A stretch of DNA of 64,000 nt from Siphonodentalium dalli. Taxonomy: Eukaryota; Mollusca; Scaphopoda; Gadilida; Siphonodentaliidae. This document shows, one piece after another, positions 1-11,900 of the stretch. Under the pieces are notes generated by a model. That model saw nothing but the letters and a program-made list of their open reading frames with translations, was not told the origin of the DNA and made no database searches. A program made the position numbers and the translations under genes. The stretch spans positions 113,669,319 through 113,733,318 of the forward strand of contig CP136066.1 of assembly GCA_032622095.1 (NCBI GenBank), given 5' to 3'. The first letter of the stretch is position 1, and every line of letters starts with the position of its first letter.

Positions 1-782
1 CTATTTTCATAGGACCTTGACCTGTCCGTTATATTCATGTGACACACATGAGAACCCCCTGAGCCATGGACGAGTACTAGTAACACAACGACTCACCATA
101 CGTCACATGGCTGTAAACCTAACATGCAAGATAACAGACATATTGTTAAGGTCATGTTGGGTTGTTTACCCACAAGCTTATGGGGTCTTATGATCAAATT
201 ATTAATTGTTCTCACTATGTCAAAGAACAAACGGAAGTGGTTAGTGCCACGTTATTTTTTTTATGTGGTTCTAACACTCGAAACTGGATCTGCGTTAACG
301 CCGGGAAATAATGGCATCTGCTACATTGAAAGTCAGACTCTTTTGCCAAGTTTTGGGTCTCTTAAAGGTCATAGATTCATGCACAATTTACATGTACTAG
401 TATGTCACTATGTGGCACCTGTTAAAACTGCTATAGTCACGAAATTGGTGTTAGCGGCTCAAATTCTCATGTTTGAAAGCCGGGATATATCGTGGTCGGG
501 TGGGGGGGGGGGGGGGGCAGGGGAGTTCATCACCCGACTAAAAATAGTTCACTGTGAATAACAATTTACACCGAGCCATGTGCGTCAAAATCACCAAAAT
601 TTATTGTTATGGTCAATAGTTTCATTTTTTATGTACCCATTGGTGTTATACTTATAGAGTTTACCTTTGGCAAAACGTGATGAGAATGACTCAATGAGTC
701 TTATTGACTCTTAGTCTTAATTCTTGAGATGTGACACTTGATTAAATATTTTCTTGTCACCTATTTTCACTATTTCCAATAC
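1..782. other. Unannotated intron or flank
   Basis: No supported exon or element. The only oddity is a run of 16 G at 502-517. The open frame at 124-561 has no recognisable domain. Confidence 0.4.
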
Positions 783-868
783 TCAATAGACAAAAAATCT
801 TTTAAATATCACCACTACTGCACTAGGCCTACCATCATCATGATTATAAACAATGACAGTGTCCATAC

Positions 869-1121
869 CTTCGCTATTTCGGAAATATGCGAACATCGTC
901 TCCGATGCTGACGATTCAGCGTCCTTGGATACGTGTTTACAATTCTCAGAATTTTCCGATTTCTCACGATCGCAGACGTCACTGTGTTCGCACTTCCACA
1001 CTGCTCATTTGCGTTAAAACCCGTCGATTTTGGTTTCCTTCCACCGACCATACATCTAGGTTTAACACCTTTTCTCTGTTTTACTAAATTGCTCAATGTT
1101 TTCGCTTTTATAGCAACCATT
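869..1121 (-). CDS. Possible first exon of an unknown gene or element
   Basis: An 84-codon open frame starts at ATG 1121 and can end at a donor-like GAAG|GTATGG. It is rich in Arg and Lys and shows no domain I recognise. It lies just below a cluster of promoter-like motifs on the same strand. It would sit inside or downstream of an ANAPC1 intron. A shifted frame over 783-1001 is also open, so coding status is uncertain and it could equally be transposon-derived. Confidence 0.2.
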
Positions 1122-1159
1122 TTCTCATAAATATCAGAAAGAAATAGCGGAAATGTCAA

Positions 1160-1230
1160 TTTATATTTTACGGGAAGTGACCTCTGCGCATGCGCACACC
1201 TTGTCACTAATGCGATCAGCCAATCAGATT
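1160..1230 (-). promoter_or_regulatory. Candidate promoter: CCAAT, NRF1-type and ETS-like motifs
   Basis: Three motifs typical of TATA-less promoters lie within 60 bases: CCAAT near 1222, the perfect NRF1-type palindrome TGCGCATGCGCA at 1185-1196, and GGGAAGTGAC near 1172. The ATG of the candidate exon follows at 1121 on the minus strand. Similar GCATGCGCAG sites also occur inside the large repeats at 8.3, 13.9 and 27.9 kb, so a transposon origin is possible. Confidence 0.25.
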
Positions 1231-1252
1231 TATCCTTTCTTGTTCTGATCAA

Positions 1253-2050
1253 TTGTCAATGTCATACGTAACAAAAACGGGACATCTGATAGATACATTT
1301 TTCACTGTTCTAGTTGTAATAAATAAATTTTGGTTGGGTTATTACAAGGGCTAAAACAGAATTAAAAACAGAATTAAAAACACAATTTTTTTTTATTATC
1401 ACAATTTATTAATTAAATCCTGTACAAACGAAAAACTTACCCATCTCAAATTTTCAAAATCGAAAATTTATCGGAGAATTGATCATGTTTTCACCCGCAT
1501 CCTATCTTAAATTAACCATTCAATGATAAAAAAAAATGAAATTGTTACTCTTAGTCTTGGGTACCTTTTTTTCAAACATCTCTAAAGTCAATTGTTTGCC
1601 ATTATCGAAAATATTCTGAGGTGCATCCATTAATTATTCTTGACAATCATGACAATTGACATGTGATTTCGACGAACTCAGCGTGCTCAACTTTTGAACT
1701 TCGCCACGGCTATGCGAATTTTAAACAGCTCATCAAAAACATCGAATGAAACAGAATAATCATATATATTATATATAATGACCGGCTGCGACTTAGGCCC
1801 TGCCACTAAATCTGACAAAGACGGAGGAAAAATGTGCTTCACTCCTTCAGATTAAATATAGTTCCCACACCAGACGACGGAAGTTTGACAAAACGGCATT
1901 ATAACTTCTCGGGATTGAACACCAAAACGAAATATAAATCGGGATATGTTCTGGAATTGTTATAATTGCGAAAATGGCACGATGATTATAGTATTTTAAC
2001 TCATGGCTAGGATTTACACAAATTAAGATTCCCATTTGACTTACCTTCTA
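1253..2050. other. AT-rich intron sequence
   Basis: I see no coding signal or clear repeat boundary here. Confidence 0.4.
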
Positions 2051-2375
2051 TGTAGATCGTGGCGTCATGGCGGCCGACGTCTGAACAAAATGGCGGCGCA
2101 AATCTCGTCAAGTCTCGCGCAATCTCTTCTCATCCGATAATCAGCGATAGTGCTTCAAATTCGCGAGTTACGGTGTTGTCCATCGAAAACCATTTTGAAA
2201 GTGTCCATGGGCTTGGACAAAAACGTAATGGGGTTTATTTTTTTATTGTTCCTGCAACCCCAGTACGTTGAAAAATACAGCAATCACGAACAGCATGTGG
2301 GGTCGACCCCACATGCTAAAACAACCCCACATTGTCTATATGGACACAAGGAAGACCCCACATTGTCGCTCCACT

Positions 2376-2440
2376 AAGAGCGCCCAGACGGACAGACCAA
2401 TACTATAATACGGCCTTTTTTTCAAAAGGGCGTATAAAAA
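2376..2440. repeat. Terminal fragment shared with the array at 62.1-63.05 kb
   Basis: The segment with GACCAATACTATAATACGGCC, a T run and AAAAGGGCGTATAAAAAG recurs almost base for base at about 62998-63047. It contains a short ATACGGCC/GGCGTAT hairpin, and probably marks one end of the same repeat family. Confidence 0.6.
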
Positions 2441-2818
2441 GGTCTAAGTGCACGAAAAATATCGTTTGAACTACTGTTGGCAAGATGCAACTTTAAAATG
2501 AGATTATATCTTTGTGCTTTTTGAATAGCTGATCCATGTTCTAATCAACAATCTTAAGGTACATAATTTAACTTTTTTGGTATACCACTCTATTGGAAGA
2601 CCACCTATCTTGAAATACCATTTTTTACCGAAAAAATGAGTGGTCTCTCAAGACAGGTTTTACTGTATGTCCCTTGCTCGCATTCTGGAAGCTATTTGAA
2701 TGTTATGGAAACTTTCACACACTTAGTTGGAGGCGCAATCAACTTTGTCCTGTATTTTTTTCTTATAGGCAATATCTACCATCAGTGGAAACACATATAT
2801 TTTCATGTTAGGCCTTAC

Positions 2819-2941
2819 CAATTAGTGTGTATGCTTCTTTACTCCAGTCGGAAGCAGGGTTACACCTGCATGAGAAGATAGCTTCTTGTAACGGCAATGC
2901 AATCCCAACAGGTAACTTCTCCAAATCCCTCCTAGTCATAC
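2819..2941 (-). CDS. ANAPC1: ANAPC1 exon (123 nt, most 3' found)
   Basis: Acceptor caccag|GTATGA, donor AATTG|GTAAGG. Encodes MTRRDLEKLPVGIALPLQEA then IFSCRCNPASDWSKEAY, matching TLRDLETLPFGIALPIRDAIYHCREQPASDWPEA. The next exon should lie to the left; I could not find it in positions 1-2818. Confidence 0.95.
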
Positions 2942-5900
2942 CTGGTGAATTATAATGTAAGAAAGTATTCACACATGAGATAACGGTTAACACTTGATGC
3001 ATAGCAACGTTATGTGCACTGTTAAGGGTTTCCGCTAGGGGTCGGGGGAATAGGTCCGGTAGCTGCTATGGGGGAAACCCAGTAAATAATGAAATATATG
3101 AAGACCGATTTATCTGTAATTTTACCATTTACCGTACCGGCTGATGTATAAGTCGCAACTTTCTAACCCAATTTCCCTTATTAAAAACTTCCTGCGACTT
3201 ATGGATCGGTATGTCATGAGGGGCATTTTTCATCAGGATTTTGAGAAACAAACAGCGATCACAGGTAAGCAACAAGACAAAATGCCGGCGCAATCTAAAT
3301 CTAAAAAGATGATAAATCCGATATTAAAAAAAAGAAATAAACAAACCCATTCTCACTGTGTCTGTGTGTCTTTATTTTATTCCCTGTCTCACACATTTAT
3401 ATCAAATTATATGTATTAGTATCTGATAATTCAACTGCAAAATAGCAGCAAAACTTTGGGCGTCCTTGACCTGACTAATAATCGTGGACATGTGCATGAT
3501 ATTCAATGACTGCGGTATAATAGCTTTGATTATCTCTATTATTGTGACACAGTTAACTGCACGTGTCTGCAAACTTCTACTAGATGACATCACATCGGAA
3601 TGATTATCTAAGCCAGCCCGGGAACGAGCATTAGACAAACTCTTACTCTGAATGGGGCATTGACGCGAAGCCGTGAACTTGTGTATGTTGCACAAAGATT
3701 CATTTATGATGATCGCCATTAGCCCAAGCATTTTCATGCTTCAGTTCGCGACAATGAGGCAACCACTAAATTAACGATCCATTGCCCTAAAACAACAGTA
3801 AGCCAAGTCGCAATTTTACATTACTATAAATGATACGATATTTATGTGTTTCCTCATGCCTCAAATTATACACATTTTATACAAGTTGGAATAATGATGA
3901 ATATATTAGTCCAAACGCCTCGTCAATATTCACGTCAAGATAATAAATGAGGCAGTTTTTATGATCCACGTTCCCATACTCTGAAGTAAATTGAACCAGT
4001 GATATCTCCCTTGATAGGGAATTCCCCACCAATCACGTGGGGGAAACCCGTGGAACTATTTGTGGGGTGTCACTATTTATGGTTTGTTCATGCTGTTATT
4101 TTTTTTTTTCTGAAGATGTACTGTGTCGATTCCATTTGGTCATTATTAATGAAAATAGGATTAGATATCATATATAGCCTGCCGAGACAGACAAGACTGA
4201 ATAAGTTTTTAATAACGTCATTTATTTGTGTATGAGCGGGATTTCATGGCAAAGGTCGGCAGGGGGAATGGGTCCGGGCGGCGGACCCGCAGCCGGCCTG
4301 GCGGAAACCCTGACTGTTATCCATCAATGGAAGGTATTGGCAGATGAAATGTTCCGAATGACAAAATACACAAAATTAAATGACATTCAGAAAAAGTTTT
4401 GATAAATAACTTGATACATCTAAACTGTGAAAGCATGTTTAACAAAATAAAATAGTTTTCATTATTTGGTTCAAGGTTTTCATCTTCATATATTTATCTT
4501 GAGGTAAATGGAAAGCACCCAAACCATTAACAGCAAACAGTCTTTTGACTACCATCGCTCCTGACATTTTCATCAAAACCACTGTATCTCAAATTTTGAA
4601 ACAATGTATGATGTTCCAGGATTGTGGGTGATAATAGCCTCTCAACGGCATCAGGTTTAGGATTTGTGTGATATTCACATTACATTTTCCACTTGAAAAT
4701 GTCCATAACATCAACGGCCCAGCAGACGTCATTTTAACACGTTCACTGCCAAAAACCAATGGGTAATTTCATCCTGATTGCGTGTTTTGCCAATAGTAGT
4801 TGATATGTTACGTATGTAGGAGTGATGGTTCCAGCAATATTGTTATATGATGCTGAACCATAACATAAGGCTACAATTTACCAGTGTGTCATCGCTGGTG
4901 CCAGCTACGAGTTATCTCATAGGTAAATAAATATTATACTTTTGATGACTTAGATAACGTGGAGAGCAATGCAGGTGCAAGAATATTGTGTAAAAGACAC
5001 GGTAAATGCATTTATATACGTCATCTATGACATCGCAAACTTAATACTTATTTACCTATGCGATAACTCTTAGCTGGCACCAGCAATGAACAATGGTAAA
5101 TTCTGTCCCAGGTGTCGACTGCAAGCTTTATAACAAGTTTCATCATCGTATAATACAATTTTGGTAGACTAAAATTAGATATGACACAATAAATACATTT
5201 ATATACACACACTTGTACATTTTTGCCAGGGAATCAAACTTGCATGCATGGGTAAACAAGCCACATGTATTCAATTGTGCATACACTTGATGCACGGCTG
5301 CAGCCCTACCACTTGATCAGGATGTGGGAAGCATTTTAACTGAAGCCATTCTAATTATACATATACAATCGATCAATGGGATTGTTGGGTATGTATTGAC
5401 GCTTAAACCTACGTTGTTTGTGGTTTCTGTTGTTATTTATATGGTATGGATACCAGTATGAGATAATTTGTTTTAGCAATCCCCACAGAACCGTATACTA
5501 TGAGTAAACTCGTAGTGGAAGCGAACGTGTTAATAGCACTGAAGAAGTTAAGTGAGAAAGTTAATAAATTGTTTTTTTTCTGTTCAAAACTGTTCAAAAG
5601 TTACAAATATTACGGTTCCTGTAGAATTTACAATAGCAAGCCTACCTACAACATAAATGAGTGAGTAATATATACAGCACACCTACAATTTTTATATAAT
5701 GCTAATAATGTTATAACTTTTCAGACTCATTAACTAGAGTCAGAAGAACCAAAATCCATAATTTCCCATAGAGTTCAGTGCTAAATTATTCGAGACCCAC
5801 CCACAGTAATTTGAAGAGAGAGATAAATAAGCCTGGAAATATGTGTCTGTCATTTGCAGAATGATGTCCCCAGTGGGTGAATTTTGTGACGCTATCCCAC

Positions 5901-8900
5901 ACGGCAGGCTATTTGCAGGATTGGAGATCAAGTCTTTACCTAGTTCGGTCATATACAGAATCACTCTCTCTGCTGGGTCATCTACCGGCAAGTTCTGGAA
6001 ACTCTGACTCATCGACGTCTCACATGTTGGAGCTCTGTGTCCTAGAAAGAAGCATTAGAGAATGGTATGTTCATATGTGCAACTTCAATACTATTGTGAT
6101 CAAATTGCCAGCAGGGAGCGATAAGGAATGCTTTATAATACTAGATGTCAATCCGGACAGCCAGATGTGTTTGGGATTGAAAATCATTCAAATTTGATAT
6201 CTCTCATCTAAAGCTCACCCCGAAGATCCCTCTGAAGTTTGGGATCAATTGGATGGCAATGTTTGTTTTAGGGCATACCAAAGGATTTATTTATGCAAAG
6301 AGTAAATACAAGATGGGTGACGGCGGCCATGTTTTTTTCTTCTGAAAATAGTTCAAATTTTATAGCTCCCATCTAGATGTGATCCGAAACACTGAGGTCT
6401 GTAAATATTCAAAACATTTCTTTGATAAATGTGGGCTGCAGCGTGTGCCAATGAATTCAAATGTGAAATACATGGTTTTTAACAAAATTAAATAGCTCCC
6501 ATCTAGAGGTCACCCCAAAGATGCATATGAAGTTTGCTGATTGCTGAGGAATTTGGCCTGTATGGTCTGCCAAATGATATAGTCATGCAAATAGTAAAAT
6601 CCAAGATGGCTACCAGCAACCTTGTTTTTGAAAAAAAATCGTTTAAATTTGATGGCTCCCATCTAGCGGTTATTCTGAACATTCCTGTAAATTATAATAA
6701 ACAACTATTTAAAAAATAAATACTGTTTAACCATTTCTTTACTAAACACTCATTGATGAGCAGTTCACCTAGGAAATGTTCAGATACTAAGTTCAACAAA
6801 TGGCCACGAGTCTGAACTTTTCCTTCGAATAATTAGGAATCCTTCTGCATCTGTATTATTTTTCATCTGGTCATTTTTTCTGAACACCCCTCCAAATGAA
6901 TAATATACCATTCCAATGTATACTTTTATAATTATATGGGAGATTCTACTTAGAAAAGAAAGGGATAACGTAAGTACAAACCTGCTGATACAATCTTCCT
7001 GAGACACTTGTCTATCGCCTGCTCTGTCGGAAGGTCTTCATGCAATAATAATGCTAACAGCTGAAAAATTTAAATGGTCTATTTAGTGCCCTGTTTCCAT
7101 AATGGTGTGATGTACACAGCTTGTGTATTATAAACATGTGTATCCTGGGGATAAAAGCAAGCAAAACTTATTCATTCTTTTTTAACGACAAGGCATTGCC
7201 GGTGTATCCTCATGTCGCGTTTTTGGACGATCAGTCATCTGTAGCAGTTGATAACACAATAATCGTCTTATAGGCTTGCATGCAGTGACCTTGTGAATAG
7301 AATGCAGGTGTGTTTACTTGGACTGTATATAAGGCCTATGTAACTATACCAGAAATCAAAATGGAAAAAGCAAAAAATAATTTGCAAAATCAAAACATAA
7401 AAAGAGAGCCCATTACCCCCCCCCCCCCCCCCCCACCATGAAGAGACCTTCATGAAATGTGACTCAACAGCAACATCAACTCGGCAATACAAACCATTAA
7501 TCTCAATGCCAATCTAACACCGAAGGTTATAAAATCAAACAATCACACCATAGTAGACACTGGCCAGCATGACGTCATTTAAATCACAAAAGCTATCGGG
7601 AGAGCTATAACTAATGCATTTGGGTAAAATTACCACCCAGGCTGGTCACATAATCATGTAATGATGTGTGTGTAATAATGGGTGTATAATAATGGGTGTC
7701 TAATAATGTGTGTGTAATGTGTGTGTAATAATGGGTGTGTAATAATGGGTGTATAATAATGTGTGTGTAATGAGTGTGTAATAATGTGTGTGTAATGTGT
7801 GTGTAATAATGGGTGTGTAATAATGGGTGTTTTTATTTGCTTACTGATACAACATTCTTGATGTTTATGCACACATTAGGTATGTAATACATCTGGCCAG
7901 CAGCCCTTCCTCTCAGGCAGTTATAAAGCCACACATTTATACATGGCGGGCATGTCGAGAAGAATGCTGGATACTGCATTCGCTGAGTATGTTCTGAAAA
8001 GACAGACAGAAAAAACCAGCCTATTTCATATTCTTTCAAATAAAAAATGTTTGGTTATGGTTTGGTTTGATCATGCGACCCAAATTGGAGCTATCAGCTA
8101 AATATAATGTAAACTCAATTCCTAAGTCAAACAAGAGGATGCACCCATGGTGCCAAATTGAAATATGGGCCTGACATATTATTTTTAAAATTATAATACA
8201 TTTTTCCTTAAAGAAAGCCTGAACACTGAACTATATGGATAGATGTCCTGCGTTTGTAAAACCATAGTAGAAAAGGGGTTAACTTTTTTGGTCGCCTACG
8301 ATCACTCACGGTCTTCACTCTTCAGTGGCTTGCCTCGGAATCAGTCACGCATGCGCAGTCCCAATATAATTCACTGTACAGATTGAATTAGCCAGTTTAT
8401 TTTCAACTCAATCAGAACATTGGCGAGTCGCGGGGTTGGGAATGGCACCGCCATGGGAGGGCCCTATGATAGTTCAGTGTTCAGGCTTTCTTTAAGGAAA
8501 AATGTATTATAATTTTTAAAATAATATTTTTCCGCTAAAGGAAGCCCTCACACTGAACTATATGGATTAGAATGCAAGCCCAGGAGGAGGCACGAGCAAT
8601 AAAGTTAATAGCCAAATTTTGAGTAAAGGTACTCTTCTAAAACAGATTGTACCATATATGAACACTTTAATTAGTGCTGGGACGGTTGGGGTTTTTTCCT
8701 AACCGGTTAACCACGGGCATTAACCTAACCATAACCGGTTAACCGCTACCAGCATTACCCTAAGTACGAGATTGAATACACTGGTCACTATATCGGCAAA
8801 ACAAGTGTTTATTACGCGTCCCGGAAACATTGATATACATGCGATAACAAACGATGTTTTAGTCGTACAATGCGTTCCCGTTACGGCGGTCATAGTTGTA

Positions 8901-11900
8901 AATGTGTATAAATTAATTCAGTTTTGAGCCCAAACAAACTAAAATATAATATATATTAGTGGTGCGGTAGTATATCGATGTTTACAGGATTTCCGCACCG
9001 CATAAACAACGCTTGCTTGCAAACCCTTCAGCGACGAAATATAGTTCCTCCCTTGTGTATATCCCGGACACGATTAGCCCAAACAAGGTACTGAAGGTAG
9101 GTATACTGTTGTTTAGTAATGTTTACTAGTGTTTGTGTATAGGCAGGTATGTATTAATCACAGTGGCTACACGATGTTACTTCAATTATTTCATAAACAA
9201 ATTCAAACAAAATTAAATCGTCGCGATTCATTATTACGCAAGCCCCAGCCAGTGTTTAGGAAATAAAGTTATCGAACACATCACTAGATATACTCTGATT
9301 TCCCACTCCCAGTAGGCCTGTGTTTTTTTCTGGATGTGCGACTTCATATTGGATGTTGATCCACAATAAACGAATCGCGTTCGACGGGCCTTGCATATCG
9401 CCCATTTCTTCTTTTTTTCCGTCATCTTCAATTAGAATTAAATGTCCCCAAACGTTCGATTTCCGTTTTTGTAGGTCTTCTGTCATCGCTTTGAGACGAA
9501 CTAATGGTAATGACAAAGGGGGGGGGTAGTTTCAAGAAAACAGACATACTATTGATGACGTAGTAAAAGTCTAGACTTGATTGCTTTGATGTATGCCGCG
9601 GTGTGCGTGCAGCCGGAACGTCATGTAATGCCGCCAAAGGAAATTGGCATTGAATGTGTAGCAAGTGATTCACAGAGTTGTTGGTTTCATGTCTAGAAAA
9701 GCCGCCGGTGATCAAACAGGCGTGTATTGTGGGGTATATGAATACACAATCAACTGTCCAAATCGCTTCCGTAAATGATTTCGGCAACATTTACACGGAG
9801 TACTACGGTTATCCGGTTGTGGCCTCCTCCAACCGGTTGACACGCGTAACCGAACCGTAACCGGTTATCCGGACAACCGTCCCAGCACTAACTTTAATGA
9901 ATCTGTTAGGATTATTTACGTGAAATAACTCATATAGTTAGAGTGCTATATTGCTCAAATGTGTACCGCCCCCCTTGTTTTGAAACAAACATCCCATGAG
10001 GTGCCATCCAATGCATAGTTGCGAGCGAACCGAGCAAGTATAACGGAAGAAGAAACTCTTCGTTCTTCTCTGTGTCGTCTTCTTCAGCTGTCTGTTCTAA
10101 GGTCCCACCCGTCAAGGTCCCATGATGCAGGATCATGAAGGAAGGAGACTAACTCACTCTCCGCCTTAGCGACAGAACGACCTGCACTGACGGAGGCCCA
10201 CTCCGACGATGGCGAGACAACCAAAGTTAACTAACTGCTATTCGCCAAAGAAAAAGCCAGAGAACCTGATGCCAAATTTGTGGCACAGGGATTGAGTTGA
10301 GAACCCATTAGGCCAAACAGGTTGTACAACGATAATGGAGTCAAGCCATCTGAACAGAGGGAGCCCCCACCACCGCATCTTGCAAGGTGGTCATGCCCCC
10401 TGTCGTTCTTAGAACAGCTTCCTTGTTTTTCACATGTCTCTGAGGTACCTATGCATCACAAAATATCCGACAGAAACCCTGTGATACAAATCTTACGCGT
10501 ATATAAATATATAAAATGATATAAAATATATATATCAAGGTGATCTATAAGTCAGCAATGAGATCATTTCAGAAGGCCCTTTGGCTCTTTGACAACTGAA
10601 ATCAGTTCAAATGATGTACAATGTAATCAGATGATAACCACGGGTAAATTGTCACCATACGGAATATTCAGTTCTGAGCCTCTGCCCAGAACATCATGTC
10701 ACTTTCCCCCCCAAACATGCAGCAGAACGACCTAGGTGTGTGATAGGTATGTTAGTGTGAGGCATGCAGCAAACTAGGGGAAGACCCCCTCTAAGATGGC
10801 TCGCTGATGAAGGAAACAAATGAAATTATCATCCTCCTAGTAAAGGACACACATCCCTTTATAATGTTGTTACTTATTGAATTTTAAGAGCCATGATAGA
10901 GAGGAGCTCCCCCGACCTAAGTAGTCCTGCTGAAGGCATGTTTAAGGAAAATAGGACAAATCCAGCATAGACCGAAGCGAGCAGAGTTGTCAGCATGGCT
11001 TCAGGCCCTTATGATTGGGCGGCTGGTGCCATGTGGTTGGGATCCCCTCATATGGGTTGGTCCCTGCCTGCAAGGAAAGGTCTGATGGCTAGTCAATGAG
11101 CTTCCTCGAAAGCTGAGCTGGACAGCGCAAACGTCTTTGCCTGTTTTATTGTCGAATGTTGATAGGACAAATCCGGCATATACCGAAGCGCGCAGAGTTG
11201 GCAGCATGGTTTCAGGCCCTTATGATCGGGTGCCATGGGGTTGGGATCCACTCGGACTGGGTGGTCCCCTGCCTGCAAGGAAAGGTCTATAACGCTAGTC
11301 AATGAGCTTCCTAGAAAGCTGAGATGGACAGTGCCAACGTCTTTGCCCGCGTTATTGTCTATAGGCGTGCAGTACCCTGTTAATTTTATTACCATGTGCC
11401 AGATAATCAAATTGATATTGGTAATAGGAGTATGAAGAGCCATGAGATGTACTCTGTCGGCCAGGCCATTGGCAGGGTCGTTGTGGCATGTGACAAGAGA
11501 AATGCTATCCATGTACATGTGCTTCATTCATGTGTGAAGTCTATTGACCAGTGTGTCAGTCGCGGGTCGTGTACCTTACCTATGAAATGTATATCACAGG
11601 TAAGATAGATCGAGTTCTCGATGCATTTTGAAGACGGTGGTACGAGTGCGCAGGGCGTGCCAGGAGGGCTTGAGAGTTCATAGTTCAGTAGGAAGAAGCC
11701 TATAGATGAGATAATCCGTGGATAGGAAATCACGATCCGCAGCTTCTGCCTTACCAATGCCAGACTGTGACGACCGAAAAGACCCACAGTCTGACGTATT
11801 GTGCGCAGACGGGTCGTCATCGAAAGCCTCAGACGCCTTGGGGTGTAAGGATAGCATGTCGCTCCCTGCCCTAGCGTCGGAACGACCTGCAATAATGGAC

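Noticed and set aside
783-1001. Alternative frame (MWKCEHSDVCDREK...) overlapping the candidate first exon
   Set aside because: It has no upstream continuation to a start near the promoter-like motifs, and only one of the two frames can be real.
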